From assembly GCF_001442615.1 (NCBI RefSeq), contig NZ_LMXN01000012.1, forward strand, positions 153,956-217,955: a stretch of DNA of 64,000 nt, in the 5' to 3' direction. This document shows positions 33,924-42,535 of the stretch, piece by piece; positions within the stretch are counted from its first letter, which is position 1; every line of letters begins with the position of its first letter. A program made the position numbers and the translations under genes. The stretch is from Algoriphagus resistens. GTDB taxonomy: Bacteria > Bacteroidota > Bacteroidia > Cytophagales > Cyclobacteriaceae. The notes under the pieces were generated by a model, which was given only the letters and a program-made list of their open reading frames with translations, searched no databases and was not told where the DNA came from.

Positions 33924-34682
33924 ATGAAAAGACTTACACTTCTCACTGGCTTTGCTATGCTCTTTTGTCAACTGGCAATAGCTCAGGAAATCGAAAACAA
34001 GCCCTTTGGCAGCTATTTGGAAAAACTGAACGAGGATTTTCCTGTAACGGACACCCTGGTTTTTGACTTCCCGAATGAAGGAAAGCTGCTCCTGCTTTTT
34101 AACAACACAGAGTATGAACTCAGCAATTTGAAAGAAAAATTTGGCACGGTATTGAAAAAAACCACCAAGTTCCCGGAATTTAAAAGCTTAGTATATCGTC
34201 TGAGTGAGGAATATCCACAGACGAAAATAGATGCCGTCATTCTAGATCTGGAAAGAGACTACCTTCCTTACGTGGATCAACTGGAACTGGGCGCAGTGAT
34301 TGGAATGGATTATACCGGAGGTGAATTCACACCAGTAGTCGGCGGAAGAATGATGTTCAATTTCCGTAAATTTGATATCGGGGCATCATTCACAAGTAAA
34401 GTTTTCTTTCCTGAAAGAACCGGAGGAAATATCAAAGTAAACAGCAATTGGTTTGCAAACCTGGAATATCGCTGGGACCGAAGTGATCCGAAATCCAATA
34501 GTGCGAACATGATCGGTGTGGGATTTTTAGTAAATGAGAGTAAAAGTCAACTTTTCACAGGAACGACGATGCAAGCGTTCTATAAGCGCGGAATAAACAA
34601 GAATATCTCGATCCAGGTAGGAGTGATCAGCACGGAGAACTTCAGAACCTTCTATCCTACCGTGGGTATTAGATTCTGGTAA
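33924..34682 (+). CDS. outer-membrane beta-barrel-like protein in sigma operon
   Basis: A 252-residue protein with a signal peptide (cleavage near LAIAQE). The N-terminal half (30-120) is mixed, and the second half (from LELGAVIGMDYTGGEFTPVVGG) is a run of short amphipathic strands ending in FYPTVGIRFW with an aromatic C-terminus, the sign of a small barrel. It lies 23 bases after the anti-sigma-like gene and is probably the effector or sensor part of that operon. Confidence 0.65.
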   Translation: MKRLTLLTGFAMLFCQLAIAQEIENKPFGSYLEKLNEDFPVTDTLVFDFPNEGKLLLLFNNTEYELSNLKEKFGTVLKKTTKFPEFKSLVYRLSEEYPQTKIDAVILDLERDYLPYVDQLELGAVIGMDYTGGEFTPVVGGRMMFNFRKFDIGASFTSKVFFPERTGGNIKVNSNWFANLEYRWDRSDPKSNSANMIGVGFLVNESKSQLFTGTTMQAFYKRGINKNISIQVGVISTENFRTFYPTVGIRFW

Positions 34683-34697
34683 TTAAATACCATTACT

Positions 34698-34721
34698 ACA
34701 CCATATTTGAAATGTGGTGTG
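34698..34721 (+). other. strong hairpin after the sigma operon
   Basis: An 11-bp imperfect stem (ACACCATATTT / AAATGTGGTGT, one T-G wobble). No T-run follows, so termination is uncertain. A second small stem (GAGTT / AACTC) follows near 34737, in front of the fusion gene. Confidence 0.4.
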
Positions 34722-34789
34722 CCACGGCAGCTCAGAGAGTTGGGCTAAACTCCCGGATCCAGTAATTCACCATTATAGAAATCGAATCC

Positions 34790-36445
34790 ATGACTATTTT
34801 AAAATCTGTTTCCCTGTGGATAATTGCTATACTAAGCCTGACTATTAGCAACTATGGCTTCTCGCAGACCCAAATTATAGGAAAAACAATAAGTACAAAA
34901 AACAATACGCCTTTGCCCTATGTCAATATTGGAATAAAAGAAAAAAACGTCGGTACTATTTCAAAAGAAGACGGCTCCTTTATTATTGATATTCCAATTG
35001 TTAATCAAGATGATACCTTAACCTTTTCTATTGCGGGATATCGAGAAGCCTACCTTTCAGTCAAGGATTTAGTGACGGAAAAAAATGCAATTATAAAATT
35101 GGCGGAAAAAACCACCCAACTTGATGAAGTTATAATTACGGGGAGAAAGATGGTTGAAAAAAAGTACGGTATTAAGAGAAGGGGGGCTATTCATTTTACA
35201 GATGGAATGTTTAAAAAGGACGACATCTTTGAGATTGGACAGGTAATCAATCTTGGAAATACGGTTGCAAAAATAAATTCTCTTAATCTCCATATTAACT
35301 CATTTAGATCTGACAGTGCGGATTTCAGGATTAACTTCTACAGGTTTGATGTTGATGAAAATGTCCCCAAAGAGCGAATAATTGAAAAAAGTATCTTACA
35401 AAGACATCCTGTAAAAGAAGGGTGGTTAACCTTCGACTTATCAGATCATAACATTCTTATCAAAGGGGATGTGCTTGTATCCTTAGAATTTATACCTGAA
35501 ACAGAAAAAGAGGTCAACCAGATAGTTTATGAAGTAAAGCTTGGCGGTTCATCAAAGAGTTTTTTTAGAAAAACAAGCTTGGGCCAATGGATGCGTCCGC
35601 CTCATCATTACTGTCTTTATGTGACTGCACTAACAGATAAGAATGCTCCTGATGAACCTGATGATGAAGAAACAACTCCCACTTTTACCTTAAAACCGGA
35701 GTTTTCAGAGGAACCTATCAGTTTGTTTGTAAGACTTCCCAAGAATTATTCAAGGAATACTAATCAAACTTATCCAGTGGTCTATCTTCTTGATGGCAAT
35801 GTTTACTTTGATCAGATTGCCAATTCTGTGGATAACTTCACTAAAAAGAAAAAGATTTCCAACACTCCAATAATTGTCGGAATTGGGTATGAAAACGCTT
35901 ATATCATGGACTCATTGCGTAACCGTGACTACACCTACCCCGATGCTATTCCCGCAGACAGTTTTAAGGTCAGCGGGGGAGGTGATAAATTCTATCGTTT
36001 TATTCGAACAGGGGTTATAAAGCAAATTGATTCAGTGTATAGAACCGACAGAACGAACCGGACCATTATGGGACATTCATTAGGTGGTTACTTTGTATTA
36101 TATGCTTTAACCCGCCAGGTGACTGGCCCACCGGTTTTTAAGAACTTCGTTGCAGCAAGTCCTTCACTATATTACCATAACAACTATTTGACCAAAGAAC
36201 TAGGGAATTTCCCATTCTCTAAAAACAATAGTGAGAACATACAATTGTATATGACAATTGGTGAACTTGAAGTATCAGAAAATCAATCTAATAACTTCAA
36301 AGATTTATCCCAAAAATTGACTGACAAAACAGCCAATATTCAGACAGAAGTGTATAGCAATCTAGAGCATATGGGGACCGCTATTCCGACATTCGAAAAC
36401 GGGATATTGTTATTTATGAATAAAAAGAATTTAATCCACAAATAG
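34790..36445 (+). CDS. fusion of carboxypeptidase-regulatory-like domain and alpha/beta-hydrolase esterase
   Basis: A 551-residue exported protein. The signal peptide (ends near YGFSQ) is followed by a CarboxypepD_reg-like beta-sandwich (about 30-115: TPLPYVNIGIKEKNVGTISKEDGSF, ending LDEVIITGRKM). A middle beta-rich domain (about 125-290) comes next, then a serine esterase domain (about 300-545) with VVYLLDGNVYFD, nucleophile motif GHSLGG and the late histidine in LEHMGTAIP. The N-terminal half is what normally begins outer-membrane receptors or certain surface proteins, and the C-terminal half resembles IroE/Fes-like or esterase-D enzymes. The A+T content is visibly above that of neighbours, so transfer is possible. 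The substrate is unknown. Confidence 0.78.
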   Translation: MTILKSVSLWIIAILSLTISNYGFSQTQIIGKTISTKNNTPLPYVNIGIKEKNVGTISKEDGSFIIDIPIVNQDDTLTFSIAGYREAYLSVKDLVTEKNAIIKLAEKTTQLDEVIITGRKMVEKKYGIKRRGAIHFTDGMFKKDDIFEIGQVINLGNTVAKINSLNLHINSFRSDSADFRINFYRFDVDENVPKERIIEKSILQRHPVKEGWLTFDLSDHNILIKGDVLVSLEFIPETEKEVNQIVYEVKLGGSSKSFFRKTSLGQWMRPPHHYCLYVTALTDKNAPDEPDDEETTPTFTLKPEFSEEPISLFVRLPKNYSRNTNQTYPVVYLLDGNVYFDQIANSVDNFTKKKKISNTPIIVGIGYENAYIMDSLRNRDYTYPDAIPADSFKVSGGGDKFYRFIRTGVIKQIDSVYRTDRTNRTIMGHSLGGYFVLYALTRQVTGPPVFKNFVAASPSLYYHNNYLTKELGNFPFSKNNSENIQLYMTIGELEVSENQSNNFKDLSQKLTDKTANIQTEVYSNLEHMGTAIPTFENGILLFMNKKNLIHK

Positions 36446-36503
36446 AATCAGCGAAGCATGTAGCAGTCACAACATACTCCCTGAAGCCCTGGTAACTTTA
36501 ATC

Positions 36504-36980
36504 TTATCTAATCCTATCCACTGATTTGATCAGTGCTTCGTCTTTTCTGATAAAGCGATTGGCGAGCATATTACAGACCATGGCTGCCAAAATTGCCCAA
36601 AAGCCAATTTGATACTGTCCATTATCTGCTGCAGCCAATTCTTTATTTACACTGTTCGTTGTCAAAAAAACAATGGCCACAAGTCCAACCATAAGCAGGC
36701 TATTGACCATGTTGATCATCATTTGCCTACCACGGCTTCTGTATTGAAAGATGGATATAATAGCCAAAAGACCTACAAATGCTGCCAATGCGGCAACATA
36801 CCAGTTAGAAGAAGATTGAAGGATTTCACCCGAAGAGCTACTTTGCTCTAAAAACAAAGCATTGAGTTTCCAGGTTGCTCCGGAATCTGCTACTTCTTGT
36901 ACCCAAAGGTCTAAGCCCAAAGTCAATCCCATGGCCACGGCCACCAGGAAAAGAAAAATTGATTGTACGCGCTGGATCAT
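36504..36980 (-). CDS. DUF4293 family membrane protein
   Basis: A 158-residue protein with four membrane segments, beginning MIQRVQSIFLFLVAVAMG, characteristic of DUF4293, a Bacteroidota-only family of unknown function. The extension to 37001 is not part of the family. It is divergent from truA, with about 100 bases between. Confidence 0.82.
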   Translation of the reverse strand: MIQRVQSIFLFLVAVAMGLTLGLDLWVQEVADSGATWKLNALFLEQSSSSGEILQSSSNWYVAALAAFVGLLAIISIFQYRSRGRQMMINMVNSLLMVGLVAIVFLTTNSVNKELAAADNGQYQIGFWAILAAMVCNMLANRFIRKDEALIKSVDRIR

Positions 36981-37067
36981 TTCTATCTGATTTTTTGGCA
37001 AAGAAAAGGCCTTATGACTTCATTAACAAGGAAAGCAGGTTTCTCTCCATGATTTGATTGGGAATAG

Positions 37068-37075
37068 TATCTTTG
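37068..37075 (+). promoter_or_regulatory. -7 element directly before truA
   Basis: TATCTTTG, an exact TAnnTTTG, ends 7 bases before the truA ATG. Transcription should begin at or within a base or two of the start codon, so truA mRNA may be leaderless. Confidence 0.55.
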
Positions 37076-37082
37076 CAGCCGT

Positions 37083-37841
37083 ATGAGTGAGCGTAAAAGA
37101 TATTTCTTGGACATTAGTTACAAAGGCACCCGATTTCATGGCTGGCAAATCCAGGAAAATGCATTTACTGTCCAAGAGGCCTTGGAAGCCGGACTTTCTA
37201 CTTACTTCAGACATCCGGTTTCCGTGATGGGAAGTGGGCGTACTGATACAGGAGTCCACGCGAGTATGCAGGTATGCCATTTTGAGTCAAACCAAGAAAT
37301 AGAAAGAATAAAATTCATCCGGGCCATCAATGGGATTTTGCCAAAGGACATTTCGATTAATTCTATCCGGGAAGTAAAAGCGGATGCACATGCACGCTTT
37401 AGCGCTATAAGCAGATCCTACATCTATCGGATAATTTTGCAAAAAAGCCCTTTTCTGGAGGACTATGTCTGGAGACATTACTTCAATCCTGATATAGACC
37501 GAATGAATGAGGCCGCCAAAATCCTGTTGGAACACCAGGATTTTGAGTGCTTCAGTAAAGTGCATACGGAGGTGAAACATTTCAGATGTGAAATAAAATC
37601 GGCCCATTGGGAACAAAAAGACGGTGAATTGCAATTTCATATAACTGCAAACCGATTTTTGCGTGGAATGGTAAGAGCAATCGTGGGAACGCTCGTCTCT
37701 ATTGGTTTAGGTAAAATAGAACCTGAAGAGATGCATCAAATCATAGAATCACGAAATCGAATGAAGGCGGGAAAATCAGCCCCTGCATGTGGGCTATTTT
37801 TAAGCCATATTGAATATTCAGAAGACATTTATATAGACTAG
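37083..37841 (+). CDS. truA: tRNA pseudouridine(38-40) synthase
   Basis: Cytosolic tRNA-modifying enzyme (252 aa). The catalytic aspartate is D55 in SGRTDTGVHA, preceded by the start YKGTRFHGWQIQ. RFLRGMVRAIVGTLV is also in place. Usual family length. The downstream ABC exporter begins 6 bases after its stop, with a TTG start. Confidence 0.96.
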   Translation: MSERKRYFLDISYKGTRFHGWQIQENAFTVQEALEAGLSTYFRHPVSVMGSGRTDTGVHASMQVCHFESNQEIERIKFIRAINGILPKDISINSIREVKADAHARFSAISRSYIYRIILQKSPFLEDYVWRHYFNPDIDRMNEAAKILLEHQDFECFSKVHTEVKHFRCEIKSAHWEQKDGELQFHITANRFLRGMVRAIVGTLVSIGLGKIEPEEMHQIIESRNRMKAGKSAPACGLFLSHIEYSEDIYID

Positions 37842-37847
37842 TTTACC

Positions 37848-39620
37848 TTGAGCCTAGAACAAGAAAAATCCTCCTCCGGCGAAATCGTCGACTCCAAAGT
37901 ACTCAGGCAGCTATACGGCTTTGTAAAACCTTACAAAGCACAGTTCTATTTTCTGATCTTTCTTACCGTCGCCCTGGCTGTTTTGGCTCCCACTCGCCCC
38001 TATTATATACAGGTGGCTATCGATGATTATGTAGCTGTGGGTGACGCTGCGGGACTTGTAAAAATCATCTATCTCTTAATCGGCCTGATGATTTTGCAGG
38101 CTTTCGTTCAGTGGGCCCACACTTTTTATTCAGGCTGGATCGGCCAGGTGATTATCCGGGACATCAGGGTAAAACTCTACAAGCATTTACTAAAGCTTCG
38201 CCTGAAATTCTTTGACAACACCCCTATTGGTAGATTGGTCACAAGGAATGTCTCTGATATAGAAACCTTAGCTGACGTATTCTCGGAAGGATTAGCGGCA
38301 ATCGTTGGAGATTTACTTCAGCTGGTCACTATCCTTGGTGTGATGTTTTACATCGACTGGAAGCTCACGCTGGTGAGTTTGTCCACCTTACCGCTGATGA
38401 TTATTTCCACTTATGTATTTAAGGAAAAGATCAAGGTGACTTTCAACGACGTAAGGAATGCTGTTTCCAACCTTAACTCCTTTTTGCAGGAGCATATTAC
38501 GGGAATGAACATTGTAAAGATATTCAATCGGGAAGATCGGGAGTTCGAAAAATTCAAAGAAATAAACAAAGAGCATAGAAGAGCACATATACGCTCGGTG
38601 CTTTACTATTCAATTTATTTCCCTGTTGCTGAGATTATACAGGCGATAGGCATTGGTTTGGTCGTTTGGTATGGTGCCGTCGGAGTTTTGGGAATGGATA
38701 TCGAGATTGGTGTTTTGATCTCCTTCATTATGTATCTACAGCTTTTCTTCAGACCGATTCGTATGATAGCGGATCGATTCAATACACTCCAGATGGGCGT
38801 GGTCAGCTCTTCCCGCATCTTCAAACTGCTGGAAAGCGACGAGCATATTGCCAATGAGGGGAATTACAGCCCCGCCAAAGTCAATGGAAATATTAAACTG
38901 GAGAATGTCTGGTTTGCTTATGTGGATGAAGATTATGTACTAAAAGACATCAGCTTCGAAGTAGAGTCCGGCCAGACAGTGGCATTAGTAGGTGCTACAG
39001 GAGCAGGAAAATCTTCAATAATCAATCTGATTTCAAGATTCTATGAAATCAACAAGGGAAATATTTCTATCGATGGGCATGACATCCGGGAATTTGAACT
39101 GGACTCGTTGCGGAAGCACATCGGGGTAGTTCTTCAGGATGTTTTCCTTTTTTCCAATACGATATTTTACAATATCACGTTAGGAAATCCAAGTATCACG
39201 CGCGAGCAAGTGATGTACGCGGCAGAACTAGCCGGTGCAAAAAGATTTATAGAAAGGCTTCCTGGAGGATTGGATTACAATGTGATGGAGCGAGGAGCGA
39301 CACTCTCTGTAGGGCAGCGACAATTGATCTCTTTTGTAAGAGCTATGGTTTACAATCCTGAAATCATAATTCTTGACGAAGCTACTTCATCTGTAGATAC
39401 TGAGACAGAAGAGCTGATCCAGGAATCTATTGAAACCATGATGATGGGAAGAACATCCATTGTAATTGCCCATAGACTCTCTACTATCCAAAAAGCAGAT
39501 AAAATCATTGTTCTTCATAAAGGAGAAATTGTAGAAACAGGCACACATGATTCGTTATTGGACCTAGGAGGCTATTACACTCAACTGCATCAAATGCAAC
39601 TCAAAACTATGGCGATCTAG
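37848..39620 (+). CDS. ABC exporter half-transporter (MsbA/LmrA-like), second copy
   Basis: A 590-residue inner-membrane exporter. Membrane domain about 20-325, ATPase domain about 340-580, with Walker A GATGAGKSS, Q-loop GVVLQDVFLFSNT, signature LSVGQRQ (valine where most have glycine, as in several LmrA/YheH-type members), Walker B IIILDEATSSVD and VIAHRLST. The TTG start at 37848 follows truA by 6 bases. Different enough from the exporter at 22568 to be a different subfamily. Confidence 0.9.
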   Translation: MSLEQEKSSSGEIVDSKVLRQLYGFVKPYKAQFYFLIFLTVALAVLAPTRPYYIQVAIDDYVAVGDAAGLVKIIYLLIGLMILQAFVQWAHTFYSGWIGQVIIRDIRVKLYKHLLKLRLKFFDNTPIGRLVTRNVSDIETLADVFSEGLAAIVGDLLQLVTILGVMFYIDWKLTLVSLSTLPLMIISTYVFKEKIKVTFNDVRNAVSNLNSFLQEHITGMNIVKIFNREDREFEKFKEINKEHRRAHIRSVLYYSIYFPVAEIIQAIGIGLVVWYGAVGVLGMDIEIGVLISFIMYLQLFFRPIRMIADRFNTLQMGVVSSSRIFKLLESDEHIANEGNYSPAKVNGNIKLENVWFAYVDEDYVLKDISFEVESGQTVALVGATGAGKSSIINLISRFYEINKGNISIDGHDIREFELDSLRKHIGVVLQDVFLFSNTIFYNITLGNPSITREQVMYAAELAGAKRFIERLPGGLDYNVMERGATLSVGQRQLISFVRAMVYNPEIIILDEATSSVDTETEELIQESIETMMMGRTSIVIAHRLSTIQKADKIIVLHKGEIVETGTHDSLLDLGGYYTQLHQMQLKTMAI

Positions 39621-39658
39621 CCAGCTAGCTGACTTCTATTAAAAAACCCATATATCAA

Positions 39659-40240
39659 GTGAAATACAGATTAATCACCCTATTGGTATTGTTACCATTC
39701 ATCAGTTTTGCACAAGAAAGAGGAGCTGGTATCCGGCTTGGCGAACCCCTTTCGATTACCTATAAAGACTTTCTTACAGAATACATTTCCATTGAAGGGA
39801 TGATCGGAAGTGCAGGTATAAACGGGGCTAGTTACTACCAAAAAGATTTTGAGAGCAATCTGCCTGAACCAAATGCATTTTATATATCCCACAGCGCCAA
39901 AAAAGGAATTTCCTTCAATGTGCGTTCTGCATATCATGAGGATATCACCGATATATTTAGCATCACTGAAGGGTACCTGTTGGCATACGGCGGAGCAGGA
40001 GTCCAACTGAGGACAACGAAAGTCACTTATGCTTATGCCGATGGACAAAACTCATCGCAGGTGAGGAATGATAGCCGTACCAATGTCGATTTTGGGCCTG
40101 AGGCTTTTATCGGTGCCGAGTATTATTTTGACGATGTGCCGATTTCTGTTTTTGGAGAAGCTGGATTTTTTCTCGAATTGATTGACCGAATTGGCCACAT
40201 CAAAGGGCAGGGCGGAATTGGCGTCCGTTACCTTTTCTAA
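39659..40240 (+). CDS. exported protein, probable small outer-membrane barrel
   Basis: A 193-residue protein with signal peptide MKYRLITLLVLLPFISFA and GTG start, then strands such as GAGIRLGEPLSITYKDF and FGPEAFIGAEYYFDDVP, ending GGIGVRYLF with C-terminal phenylalanine. No named family. It is 2 bases before the next gene, so co-transcribed with it. Confidence 0.65.
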   Translation: MKYRLITLLVLLPFISFAQERGAGIRLGEPLSITYKDFLTEYISIEGMIGSAGINGASYYQKDFESNLPEPNAFYISHSAKKGISFNVRSAYHEDITDIFSITEGYLLAYGGAGVQLRTTKVTYAYADGQNSSQVRNDSRTNVDFGPEAFIGAEYYFDDVPISVFGEAGFFLELIDRIGHIKGQGGIGVRYLF

Positions 40241-40242
40241 GA

Positions 40243-40758
40243 ATGAAAAAGATACTGCTAGTAGCTATCGCCGTGTTATCCGTCCTCACTATTGTAGGAT
40301 ATTGGGGTTTTGGGAAATTAGGCGGAAATACTCCTCTTGAAATACAGCTTATCGAAAACAAGCCTGAAAATCTTGTAGGGATAACCTATAGAGGAACTCC
40401 TGGAAATAAGGAACTGGCGGAGGTTTTCCAAAAAATGGAAACTCACAAAGGCCTACACCCCGGAAGCCATCTCCATACCATCTATGAAGTGGAGCCTGCC
40501 GGAAAACATGATACGCTAGTCGTTTTTGTTGGCATCAATCAAAATCTTCCAATTTCAGACTTGGAGTTTCGCACCTTTGAGAACGAGAACTATTTACTTG
40601 CTAAAATAAAAAGCAATAAATGGGTAATGCCAAATCCGGAAACAGTGAAGGAAAAACTGAAGGATTATGCCAAGGAGAATAAACTTGTACTAACGGGCGT
40701 TTATATCGATAAAATTATCAACGATAACGAAGTTCAGGTCATTGCACCTATCAAGTGA
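40243..40758 (+). CDS. membrane-anchored GyrI-like effector-binding domain protein
   Basis: A 171-residue protein with an N-terminal membrane segment (1-22) and a domain like the AraC effector-binding/GyrI fold (about 33-168: ENLVGITYRGTPGN, IYEVEPAGKHDTLVVFVGI, FENENYLLAKIKSNKW). Such stand-alone domains bind small hydrophobic ligands. It has no DNA-binding part, so it is not a regulator by itself. Confidence 0.65.
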   Translation: MKKILLVAIAVLSVLTIVGYWGFGKLGGNTPLEIQLIENKPENLVGITYRGTPGNKELAEVFQKMETHKGLHPGSHLHTIYEVEPAGKHDTLVVFVGINQNLPISDLEFRTFENENYLLAKIKSNKWVMPNPETVKEKLKDYAKENKLVLTGVYIDKIINDNEVQVIAPIK

Positions 40759-40836
40759 AAAGTTGTTAAGGATTTTTATCCAACCATTTAATGGCACAAT
40801 TCGTGAAAACCTCATACTGATCTTAAAAACTACGCT

Positions 40837-41367
40837 ATGAAAAATATCAACTTATTAATTTTGGCTCTATTTGGGATGTTCGTATTCCAGGCATGTGAAG
40901 GACCTCAAGGGCCACAAGGCGTACCCGGGGAACCAGGAACCAACATAGTAGGCACGACTTACGAAGTGGAAGTTGACTTTACTGCCGAAGATGATTACGG
41001 CGCGTTCTTTGATTTTACTGAACCTTTAGTCGATGGAGATGTAGTATTGGTCTATATGCTAGAGGAGAATCCCATAGAACTAGAAACTTATGGCTGGAGG
41101 CTTTTGCCCCAGACTTTCTATATTGGCAATGAGATTTTAGTGTACAATTTTGATTATACATTAGATGACTTTAGCATCTTCATGGACAATTCGCCGATAG
41201 ATTTCTCCACCTTAGATCCCTATTATACCACTGGCGTCACATTTAGAGTGGTTGTGCTTCCATCAGATCTAGCCAATGCCCGAGTGGATTTCACGGATTA
41301 TGAAGGAACTATGGATCTTCTGAATATTTCAGAGGAAGACTTCGTAAAACTGGAGCCAAAGAAATAA
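40837..41367 (+). CDS. lipoprotein with a short collagen-like repeat
   Basis: A 176-residue lipoprotein (lipobox VFQAC). Immediately after the lipid-bearing cysteine comes a short Gly-X-Y tract (GPQGPQGVPGEPG), then a beta-rich acidic domain of unknown family. Lipoproteins with this layout are common in Bacteroidota. The tract is too short for a stable triple helix and probably serves as a spacer. It is followed by a terminator. Confidence 0.7.
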   Translation: MKNINLLILALFGMFVFQACEGPQGPQGVPGEPGTNIVGTTYEVEVDFTAEDDYGAFFDFTEPLVDGDVVLVYMLEENPIELETYGWRLLPQTFYIGNEILVYNFDYTLDDFSIFMDNSPIDFSTLDPYYTTGVTFRVVVLPSDLANARVDFTDYEGTMDLLNISEEDFVKLEPKK

Positions 41368-41396
41368 ATTCCCCTAAACCAACTGATTACCACAGG

Positions 41397-41431
41397 CTGG
41401 ATCATTGATTCTTCATTGATCCAGTTTTTTT
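41397..41431 (+). terminator. terminator before hemE
   Basis: Stem CTGGATCA / TGATCCAG, extended by three more pairs past one mismatch, followed by seven T residues. Confidence 0.85.
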
Positions 41432-41468
41432 ATGTGCTTATTTTACCTGCCAAAAATAATTTGGAGCT

Positions 41469-41476
41469 TATCTTTG
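41469..41476 (+). promoter_or_regulatory. -7 element directly before hemE
   Basis: TATCTTTG is an exact TAnnTTTG and ends 4 bases before the hemE ATG, which implies a leaderless or nearly leaderless transcript. A TTTA at 41442-41445 could be a weak -33 element. Confidence 0.6.
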
Positions 41477-41480
41477 CATC

Positions 41481-42500
41481 ATGTTGAAAAACGACCTCCT
41501 ACTTCGTGCCGCCAAAGGCGAACCAATAGAAAGAACTCCAGTTTGGCTGATGCGCCAAGCCGGGAGAATTTTACCTGAATACAGAAAAGTAAGAGAAAGT
41601 GTCAGCGGATTCATTGAGCTTGCGCAGACTCCCGAACTTGCTGCTGAGGTGACTATACAGCCGGTCGATCTATTGGGAGTAGATGCCGCTATTATTTTTT
41701 CAGACATTTTGGTAATCCCCGAAGCGATGGGATTACCTTATGAAATGGTAGAAAAAAGAGGCCCGTTTTTCCCCAATACCGTACGATCAGAAGCCGATCT
41801 AAAGAAATTGCATCTCTCTGACGGGACAGAACTCCGGTATGTGACCGATGCTATTAGTATCACCAAAATAGCTTTGAATGGCCGGGTACCACTGATTGGA
41901 TTTGCGGGTGCGCCCTGGACTATTTTTTCCTACATGGTGGAAGGACATGGCAGCAAGACATTCTCTACTGCCAGAGAAATGCTTTATACGCAACCGGCAT
42001 TTTCCCATAAGTTGCTCCAGCTGATCACTGATAGCACCATCAATTACCTAAAGGCTCAGATCGAAGCAGGAGCACAATTGGTTCAACTATTTGACAGTTG
42101 GGCGGGAATTTTGGGGCCTAAGCAATACTTGGAATTTTCTTTACCCTATATATCACAGATCTGTGATGCCATAACCACAGTTCCAAAAACCGTATTTGCC
42201 AAAGGGGCATTCTTTGCAAGAGAGGAAATGGGGAAATTGAACTGCGAGACGATCGGTCTGGATTGGAATATGGGAATTGCAGAATCAAGAACATTGATTG
42301 GTTTGGATAAAACATTACAGGGAAATCTTGATCCTGCTGCCCTGTACGGTACTGCCGATCAGGTGCGGGAAGCGACTATCGAGATGATGGAACAATTCCG
42401 GGGTACCAGACACATTGCCAATCTTGGTCATGGAGTATATCCGGATATTAACCCTGAAATGGTCAAAGTCTTTATCGAGACAGTGAAAGCGTTTAAATAA
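41481..42500 (+). CDS. hemE: uroporphyrinogen decarboxylase
   Basis: Cytosolic heme-pathway enzyme (339 aa) that removes four carboxyl groups from uroporphyrinogen III. PVWLMRQAGRILPEYR near residue 20 is the family signature. The second signature, GFAGAPWTIFSYMVEG, and the late GHGVYPD are present. The stop codon lies within the left arm of a 19-bp terminator stem shared with the convergent MOSC gene. Confidence 0.97.
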   Translation: MLKNDLLLRAAKGEPIERTPVWLMRQAGRILPEYRKVRESVSGFIELAQTPELAAEVTIQPVDLLGVDAAIIFSDILVIPEAMGLPYEMVEKRGPFFPNTVRSEADLKKLHLSDGTELRYVTDAISITKIALNGRVPLIGFAGAPWTIFSYMVEGHGSKTFSTAREMLYTQPAFSHKLLQLITDSTINYLKAQIEAGAQLVQLFDSWAGILGPKQYLEFSLPYISQICDAITTVPKTVFAKGAFFAREEMGKLNCETIGLDWNMGIAESRTLIGLDKTLQGNLDPAALYGTADQVREATIEMMEQFRGTRHIANLGHGVYPDINPEMVKVFIETVKAFK

Positions 42501-42535
42501 TTTAAGGAGCTGCTGTGCTCCTTAAATTATTTAAA
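42492..42535. terminator. bidirectional terminator containing both stop codons
   Basis: A 19-bp perfect stem (42492-42510 with 42517-42535) around a 6-base loop. The left arm encodes the last residues of HemE (FK-stop) and the right arm the last residues of the MOSC protein (FK-stop on the minus strand). Confidence 0.85.
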
